From NCBI RefSeq assembly GCF_921293095.1, contig NC_060253.1:80203992-80267991 (forward strand): a DNA stretch of 64,000 nucleotides, read 5' to 3'. Made by a program: the position numbers and the translations under genes. How positions within the stretch are numbered: position 1 is the stretch's first letter; each line of letters begins with the position of its first letter. Of the stretch, positions 58,475 through 64,000 are shown in pieces. The notes below the pieces were generated by a model. The model saw nothing but the letters and a program-made list of their open reading frames with translations. It did no database searches and had not been told where the DNA came from. This DNA is from Ischnura elegans (lineage: Eukaryota > Arthropoda > Insecta > Odonata > Coenagrionidae).

Positions 58475-59020
58475 ATGCAGTCAATAAGAACGAAGGATAT
58501 ATCGAAAGGCCACACTCACACGTCATTACAAAACATTCCGATAGCTGTAACATTTCCCACCAGTTTCACCATAGCGATGGAGAGCAAGAAAGCCGGCGTT
58601 AAACTTTTGATCATACCTCCATTTCGGAGGTATGATCATTTCACGTGCACGTGGTGGAAAGCAGGAAAGGTTGCCTTACTTATCCGAGAAAACGGAATCG
58701 ATTTCTGTAGCCGTCGGTCGGTTGCCTGCTCTAATAAGGCAGCAAGCGTATTCCGCGAAATAAATCCCTCTAAGGGCTTTATAGGAACACGATATTTCAA
58801 TTCTCTATGCTCTTCCCTAGTCCATTCGAGAATACCATCATGCTCCGCTCGACATTACCATGCATCCCACGTAATAGTACCATTCTATAAAAAATTTCAA
58901 ATAAATTGCATTCATATTTTATTGCTAACAAGTTATAATTTCACATTTTCTCTCGCAGTCTTCCATCTAAAGCTCCCGTCTCTCCCTGTTAGTACTAACA
59001 AAAGCCGCATTGAAATATGA
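58475..59020 (+). CDS. Unrecognised 181-codon open frame
   Basis: Second longest frame in the window. It starts MQSIRTKDISKGHTHTSLQN and has a Cys-bearing middle (about residues 55-125) without a motif I know. Residues 45-55 are encoded by a perfect 13-bp-arm palindrome (58608-58638), and the C-terminal third is AT-rich and hydrophobic. No splice or promoter evidence. Likely chance; a fragment of a mobile element or a lineage-specific gene cannot be excluded. Confidence 0.15.
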   Translation: MQSIRTKDISKGHTHTSLQNIPIAVTFPTSFTIAMESKKAGVKLLIIPPFRRYDHFTCTWWKAGKVALLIRENGIDFCSRRSVACSNKAASVFREINPSKGFIGTRYFNSLCSSLVHSRIPSCSARHYHASHVIVPFYKKFQINCIHILLLTSYNFTFSLAVFHLKLPSLPVSTNKSRIEI

Positions 59021-59940
59021 AAAGTAGCTCCTTCGTGGGAAGGAAATGCGCCCGGTTAACTAGGCAATTTAGAATCGTTTTCATCCATTTAAAGGGTCAT
59101 ATAAAGTAACTACTATGAATGAAAAAGATTGGTTCAACGGCAGTAAATGTTAAGAATCACGCTGTAATGCTTCAATTTTTATAATGAAACCAAGTATTTT
59201 CCTTTGTTTTAGTCGATTTTTTAAAATTCACATTTGGACTTAATCAGTCGTCATTAGATCAATTTTTGCTCTAATGTTAATGTTACCAAATCTATAATAG
59301 CAAATAAATTGCTAGGTTTTAGACAAAAGCTCTAGCTAGTATTATAACAACTGCATCATGCATGTAGTATAATGAAAAGTGTCAGTTCGTAAAATTTCTC
59401 ATTCTTATTTTTCAATGTTACATGTTGTGCGCGTATTGATTCTTGTTTTTGGGTGAGCAAATGTTGAGAACCAGTTAAACACCGTACGCATTATAATTTT
59501 TATACAGGTAAATGTGGGAAAAAGTCAAAGAATAATGAAGTAAAAGCTCTTCCTTTGAATACAGAAGGTGAAGACTTGATGTCTCTTGAGGAAGGCGAAG
59601 AAACGCACCGTCATATGATTTAAATTTTGCTTCTTTGACAAATCAAAAAGTGTTGCGAAAATCAATTGAAGTGAATCCGAACATAAATGAGGTGAATATT
59701 TTATTCGGCGTATAATAATTACTCAAAATTGTGAAACAACAAATTTTGGAAAACTTGGAGATTAAAATTGACTTGAGTTGAGAAAACCTAAGTATGAACC
59801 TAATCAGAGAATTTATGTTACGTCCTTTGTATTTTCCTATTTCTTATGTTCAGATGTGGTCCTTGCTTTAAATGGACTGTCAGCATCAATTTTTTCTTTA
59901 GTTTAGGCTATCTTAGCCTAGGGAATACAAATTTCCAAGA
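59021..59940. other. AT-rich stretch, nothing recognised
   Basis: No ORF over 60 codons; no repeat found. Confidence 0.5.
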
Positions 59941-59945
59941 ATAAC

Positions 59946-60050
59946 ACTTCATGAGAACAATTGAGAGCCCCGTGAATTCTTAAGGCATGAGATATCTGGA
60001 GGAGGACGTATCATTTTTCCTTGAACAGTAGTATGCTGCCTTTCGTTCTC
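59946..60050 (+). repeat. Dispersed local repeat, copy 1 (partial)
   Basis: CACTTCATGAGAACAATTGA, then CCCGTGA and CATGAGAT, aligns with 61776-61845. The second half of the unit is not present here. Confidence 0.55.
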
Positions 60051-60399
60051 ACCAATTATTTGTTTAAACTTAGTTTATCATATTTGTATTTCCAAGACTC
60101 ATGGAGTACACCCTTTCACGCCAATACCTGTAACTCTAATGCATATCCCTTCAAGAAAATTCGGGGGCAATATTTTCATTTATAATGCAGAAAATGCTAA
60201 AAGGAGTCAACTTCACATGCCCTGAAAATTTCAAGTTGATAGTATTGGAAGTATAAATAGCAGCTGTTATTTTTAATCAGTTTATTTATCAGTTTTTCGT
60301 TCTCGCCGTCCTTAGAGAGAAGAAAATAAAGCTTTGAGTAAAAGACACGGTGCATTCCATTTCTATACGCAATTCCAATAGATGGTAAAACGTAAAATA

Positions 60400-61541
60400 T
60401 AGATATGTGCGAGTATTCGAAAATTTTAGTCGAATCGAGTTATGCTACTCAACGCGAATGTTTCGAGTACCATTACGTGTCCAGTCGAGTCGAGTATTTT
60501 CCGTTACAGAACTGTCAAGGCCGGCAGATTCAGAAATATGCTGACAGGAGGCGCTATCATCAAAAGTATATAATAATTAGGGATGGCAATCGAAATTAAA
60601 CGAATGTCAAAACCAGTAAAATTTCAATAGTTTCGTTCCCGGGAGCGAAATGTAGAAACGAAACGAAATGGGAGCTAAGGAGCTAACCTCAGGGTCCGAA
60701 ACGAAATCGGAGTCAGACCTACTTCGGGTCGAAACTAAACTAAAACTCTGGTACGAAGCGAAACACAAATAATAACCGGAGCTCCGGTGCGAAACATTAT
60801 TTGTGTTTCGCTTCGTACTCCTCCGCGGAGGGACCACGTACTTCACCGCACTACACGTTACGCATGAGGTTCGCTAAGGTTAAAAAAAGTTCAAAAGTTC
60901 GTTCTCTACCTCCAGTTAAATTCCACGAAGATTCAAGGCCCATAATAATCGCCGAAAGATAAATTCCCAAGATTCCGAAAATCTTGCCATTTTGGCAAGG
61001 AAGTACTTTTCCATTACAGCCACACAAAGTAGCGAGAGGCAATTTTCTGCTGGCAGTAATACCATAATACTGTAACTTGGGGACGTCAAAACCTTCTGCA
61101 TGAGCATGTAGAACGATTGGTTTTTCTGTGCGAGAATTTGAAAGTATCAAATCTTACATGATTCATTTATGTATAAAATTTTTATTATAATTATGCAATT
61201 GACTATACTATGGTCTCTTCCTAGGGATATATATTGAAATACTAGCGTCGATATACGATAAGAGGTTAATTCATTTCAACTATTCCTTATGGATTTTTTA
61301 TGACGCTTTCATTTTCTTTCTTCTCCTTATGCTGACACAACTCTTCATAATCTTTTCCTTTTTGCATCAGGCTAAGACTTCAGAAGAGAAAATTCACTGC
61401 GGTTTGGAAAAATGAGAATATGTTTGTGCGCGCATTATCATATTGCCCGATTATATAAATTGCCAAACTCGACTCGACTCGATACTCGCGAGTAGTTTAC
61501 AACTCGACTCGAGATCAAAAAGAACTACTCGCACATCCCTA
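60400..61541. mobile_element. Probable hAT-type element with a second hAT-like end nested inside
   Basis: Left end TAGATATGTGCGAGTATTCG, right end reverse complement TAGGGATGTGCGAGTAGTTC: 15 of 20 bases shared. Both ends continue with GTCGAGTCGAG repeats. TAGGGATGTGCGA is a hAT-like terminus. Flanking 8-mers do not match well, so the duplication is not confirmed. At 60578 a second terminus, TAGGGATGGCAATCG, begins and is followed by repeated GAAACGAAAC motifs; its other end was not found. A 99-codon minus frame (60851-61150) is not recognised as transposase. Confidence 0.5.
60751..60818. repeat. Perfect 23-bp-arm hairpin with a palindromic loop
   Basis: GTACGAAGCGAAACACAAAT... at 60751-60773 is perfectly complementary to 60796-60818. 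The 22-nt loop itself contains the 12-bp palindrome CCGGAGCTCCGG. Confidence 0.8.
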
Positions 61542-61555
61542 TTAAAAAGGTAATA

Positions 61556-61984
61556 CTTCACGAGAATAACCGATGTTGGGGGGTGTATGCGTCATATTAA
61601 ATAAAATAACGCATTTTGAAAACCTTCAAACAGGTGAAGTGTTTTGCATTGAGAGAAAGCTTTACTTGGAAAGCGAGTTTTTAATTCCTCATAGATTCTC
61701 CACATCTCTTCTATAGATTATATTATTCCTTCCGAAGGGAATATATACTTCCGAAACGACAATTGAAAACATAGTGCTTCATGAGAACAATTAAGAGGCC
61801 CGTGAGTTCTCATTTCATGAGATCAGTAATTATTTTTCCATGACAGGTCGTATGCGTTGATACGACATCATAAGTAAAATAGCGAATTTTGAGAGCCTTT
61901 AAACAGGTGAAGTGTTTCGGATTGAGGGAAAAACTTTAATAGGAAGTCAGTGTTTTAATTCCTCATAGATTTCCCCCATCTCTA
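61556..61984 (+). repeat. Tandem pair of the 59.9-kb repeat
   Basis: Copies at 61556-61705 and 61776-61984 share CTTCA(C/T)GAGAA(T/C)AA, AAACAGGTGAAGTGTTT, GATTGAG(G/A)GA and TTAATTCCTCATAGATT(C/T). The second copy has about 50 bp more near its start, which is also in the 59.9-kb copy. The first copy therefore has an internal deletion. Confidence 0.65.
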
Positions 61985-62002
61985 TCGAATGGGCCACGCC
62001 GA

Positions 62003-62275
62003 GTGAATGGTGGAGCAAGAACAATCCTTTCTCATCAATACGTCTCTCTCTCTCTCAATTCGAACGAACCTTTCATTCCACCACCACCACCTCCCACCTC
62101 AAACACCCGCCAACCAACCAACCAACCAACCAGCCAGCCTACCTCTCATCTCGTAAAATTAGAGTCGGCTTCCCACTCTTTGATATTTTTACCGTCACGA
62201 CTGACCAATTTGCCATCGGAAATTACATCGGTGAGAGAGAACCGAACGTATGTGTGGCGTCCGCGCCCCGTGTGA
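62003..62275 (+). repeat. Simple-sequence patch: (CT)n and (CCAA)n
   Basis: (CT)7 at about 62043-62056 and CCAA/CCAG repeats at 62110-62139. The 90-codon frame with Pro and Thr/Gln runs over these is not supported as a gene. Confidence 0.6.
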
Positions 62276-62620
62276 GATAGTGATACGGAGGAGCCGCAAG
62301 GATGTGAAGGGAAGGGTTAGCTGCTAGGGAAGGTCCGCTGAGGAAGAGTTTAGTGAGGAATGCCTCGGATGTGACCGAATCGGATGCGGGCCCCTTTCCT
62401 GTCGAGGCATCGTATAGGACAAGGGAAAGAGGAAGGACCGAAATGGATAGAAAATGATATAAAAAAAGTTATCGAAGGCTCGTATGCGAAATTTATCACC
62501 TTTTTTTTTCGCCTCCTCCCCTTCGCTATTGGTCGTTTTCCGCATCAAACTGGCAATTTCGGTTCGACGCGGTCATGTACAGGGAGAGAGGACCTTGTTT
62601 CGTACCTACTTTTACCGACC
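62276..62620. other. GC-balanced stretch, nothing recognised
   Basis: Overlapping frames on both strands (84 codons plus at 62384-62638; 74 minus at 62324-62548) with no domain. Immediately left of the Harbinger-like end. Confidence 0.4.
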
Positions 62621-62648
62621 AGGGGCTGTATTCTGTAACTCCAAACCG

Positions 62649-62806
62649 ATCGGTGCGGCACCGATTCGTCGGGTGCGACGTCACACCGACTCCCGGTAAG
62701 AAGTCGTGCGATTCTGTACGAACCCGGTCGGTGCGGCACCGACGAGAGGACGGGAGATCGTCGGTAGCCGTACCGACAGCAAAAAGGTGTCGGTAAGGCT
62801 ACCGAC
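62649..62806. repeat. Cluster of four related palindromes near the Harbinger end
   Basis: ATCGGTGCGGCACCGAT (62649-62665) and GTCGGTGCGGCACCGAC (62727-62743) are perfect 17-bp palindromes. GTCGGTAGCCGTACCGAC (62760-62777) and GTCGGTAAGGCTACCGAC (62789-62806) have 7-bp arms around 4 nt. TTCTGTA precedes each of the first two, so the first about 80 bp of the element look duplicated. They are candidate transposase-binding sites by position. Confidence 0.7.
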
Positions 62807-63380
62807 TTGTGGGTTTCATGAATTCCACCGTGCGCATTGTACGTGTTTTTTTGTTTTCCACTCAACACCACTTGTCAACAATTTACGCATCACGTCATTC
62901 ACTAGTTGAGTGTTGGCGAGCTACGTGTGTCTTCCATTCTACATATACTTGATTTTGACATTTTGACTTCTGCACCTCCTGGACTACCCGCAAGTATATA
63001 TCATCGACCTACGCACTCCCTGGAAAACCACCACGTACCCTGCATTGACCTCTCGCCCTTCTTGATTTCTCTCCGGGAATTGACATCTTGACCACCTCTA
63101 CCTTCATTGACTTCTGGTGAGTGAAAATCAGTAAATTCATCATTTTCAAAGTGAAAATTTCGTTTTAAGAATTTATTCATCAATAAATTTGGGAAGAATC
63201 GATGTCTTACACTGAAAGGGTCAACTATTTGGTTGACCAGATAATGTCACTCATTGAATATCCCATGCATATCAACTTGGATCTTGCATCTTAATAATTA
63301 TGAGAATGTGGTACTTTCTGAGAATTATAAGTGAAATTTTTTCAACATTGTACGTTTTTGACAACCAAAACTTTAGCCTG

Positions 63381-63900
63381 ATGGACCCTGTGGGCGCTTT
63401 GCGGCATCTCCGCAGATGGAGGAGAGAAAGGCGCCTTAGGCTTCTGAGGGATGTCCGCACCAACCTTAGGCACCTGCGGGATACCTCTGACCCTTTTCAA
63501 ACAAGCGAGGAACATTTTCGCAAATTATACCGCCTAACTCAGGACATGGCAAGAGTCCTCATCGAAGAATTGCGACCAGTCCTTGCTGCTGGTCAACGTG
63601 TGACCCATATCCCATTGGAAATCAAGGTAATATCATTTTACACGAGGTAATATAATTATTGAAGTTGGAAATATACCATATTAATGCCAGATTACCTTTA
63701 TAGGTCCTATGTGCCCTACATTTTTATGCGCAAGGCAGCTACCAGCGTTCCACTGGAAGTGATAGGAATGTATCCCTGAGCCAGCCAAGCGTGAGCAGGG
63801 CAATTAAAGAAATCACAGAGTGGCTCAATTCCCCACAAATTCTGGGGAAATGGATTATTTTCCCACTGAGACCAAATGAGAGAGCAGAGGCAATCCTAAG
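63381..63900 (+). CDS. HARBI1-like: HARBI1-like nuclease (PIF/Harbinger transposase family), first coding exons, 3' part outside window
   Basis: Predicted exons 63381-63626 (82 codons) and 63704-63900 (65 codons plus 2 bases) are separated by a 77-bp GT/AG intron in phase 0; a further donor (GTAAAG) starts at 63901. The protein begins MDPVGALRHLRRWRRER, has an Arg/Leu-rich N-terminal helical region, then FRKLYRLTQDMARVLIEELR, and after the intron VLCALHFYAQGSYQ, VSLSQPSVSRAIKEI and GKWIIFPLRPNERAEAIL. The GSYQ...QPSVSR block and the IIFP motif are typical of HARBI1 just before the DDE nuclease domain, which would lie beyond 64000. A leader exon ending at 63116 (donor GTGAGT) and an acceptor at 63376 (TTTAG) fit an intron in the 5' untranslated region. 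The ATG at 63381 is preferred because an upstream in-frame ATG (63300) falls within that intron. The frame is intact over all visible codons, so the copy may be active or domesticated. Confidence 0.85.
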
Positions 63901-64000
63901 GTAAAGAACTAACTTCAGCAATAATATGAATAACCTACTTTCATCTTATGCCAGGAAATAAGTGTTGGATAGGGCAAGTCAAATTATAATACAATTTTAA

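Larger units (their letters stand above)
62621..64000 (+). mobile_element. Left part of a PIF/Harbinger element (continues beyond the window)
   Basis: The left terminus is placed at AGGGGCTGTATTCTGTAAC (62621), a form common at Harbinger ends. Subterminal DNA (62649-62806) has four palindromes built on the GTCGGT/ACCGAC theme. The nuclease gene follows on the same strand. The right terminus and its duplication lie outside, so the boundary is a proposal. A second Harbinger ORF (Myb/MADF-like DNA-binding protein) was not seen in the visible part. Confidence 0.6.

Noticed and set aside
60851..61150. hAT transposase in the 99-codon minus frame
   Set aside because: No hAT dimerisation or catalytic motif is recognisable.
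1..64000. CRISPR array, bacterial operon or viral genome
   Set aside because: No regular short repeats with spacers, no dense coding, no Shine-Dalgarno-led gene series, and the content is typical animal TE debris.

Overview
This is an animal nuclear window, most probably from an arthropod and plausibly an insect. It is AT-rich, has no long host open reading frame, and is filled with degenerate transposable-element (TE) debris. The one gene-like unit that can be named has short introns with GT/AG borders (HARBI1-like, right edge). The species cannot be fixed from the sequence. No operon-like coding, bacterial signal, rRNA, functional tRNA or CRISPR array was seen. The window is best read as intergenic or large-intron DNA.

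Layout. 1-9.8 kb: a 654-bp near-perfect palindrome (3218-3871), short dispersed repeats, two tRNA-derived SINEs, a retrotransposon RT tail and a small perfect hairpin. 10-15.4 kb: nothing recognisable. 15.4-17.9 kb: an RT tail and three foldback elements. 18-25 kb: unsupported ORFs, a SINE, an internally deleted Tc1/mariner transposase relic and a MITE. 27-30 kb: a local family of diverged repeats with a 24-bp-arm hairpin. 32.9-37.1 kb: a 346-bp foldback with hammerhead-like motifs, two further foldbacks and an RT tail. 38-46 kb: a hAT MITE, small tandem duplications, GC-rich and pyrimidine-rich stretches and another RT tail. 48-53.3 kb: two more copies of the 24.6-kb MITE, a 399-bp Harbinger-type MITE with TTA duplications, a satellite-like block of about 165-bp units and a fourth RT tail. 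60.4-61.5 kb: a probable nested pair of hAT-type elements. 62.6-64 kb: the left end of an apparent PIF/Harbinger element with palindromic subterminal repeats and the first exons of a HARBI1-like nuclease, running off the window.

Most interesting pattern. At least four foldback elements (3.2, 9.7, 16.7 and 33.0 kb) share one architecture. Each is a near-perfect inverted repeat flanked by a 9-13 bp direct repeat that looks like a target-site duplication, with a single-stranded extension of about 30-39 nt on one side only. Three carry, in each arm, a motif fitting a minimal hammerhead ribozyme with a self-complementary stem III. This is what is expected of paired inverted termini (pLTRs) of Penelope-like retroelements, left as short non-coding elements. 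In two of the three, hammerhead positions 3 and 8 are both changed in a way that keeps their Watson-Crick pair (C-G to U-A). No catalytic activity has been shown; this is a reading of the sequence.
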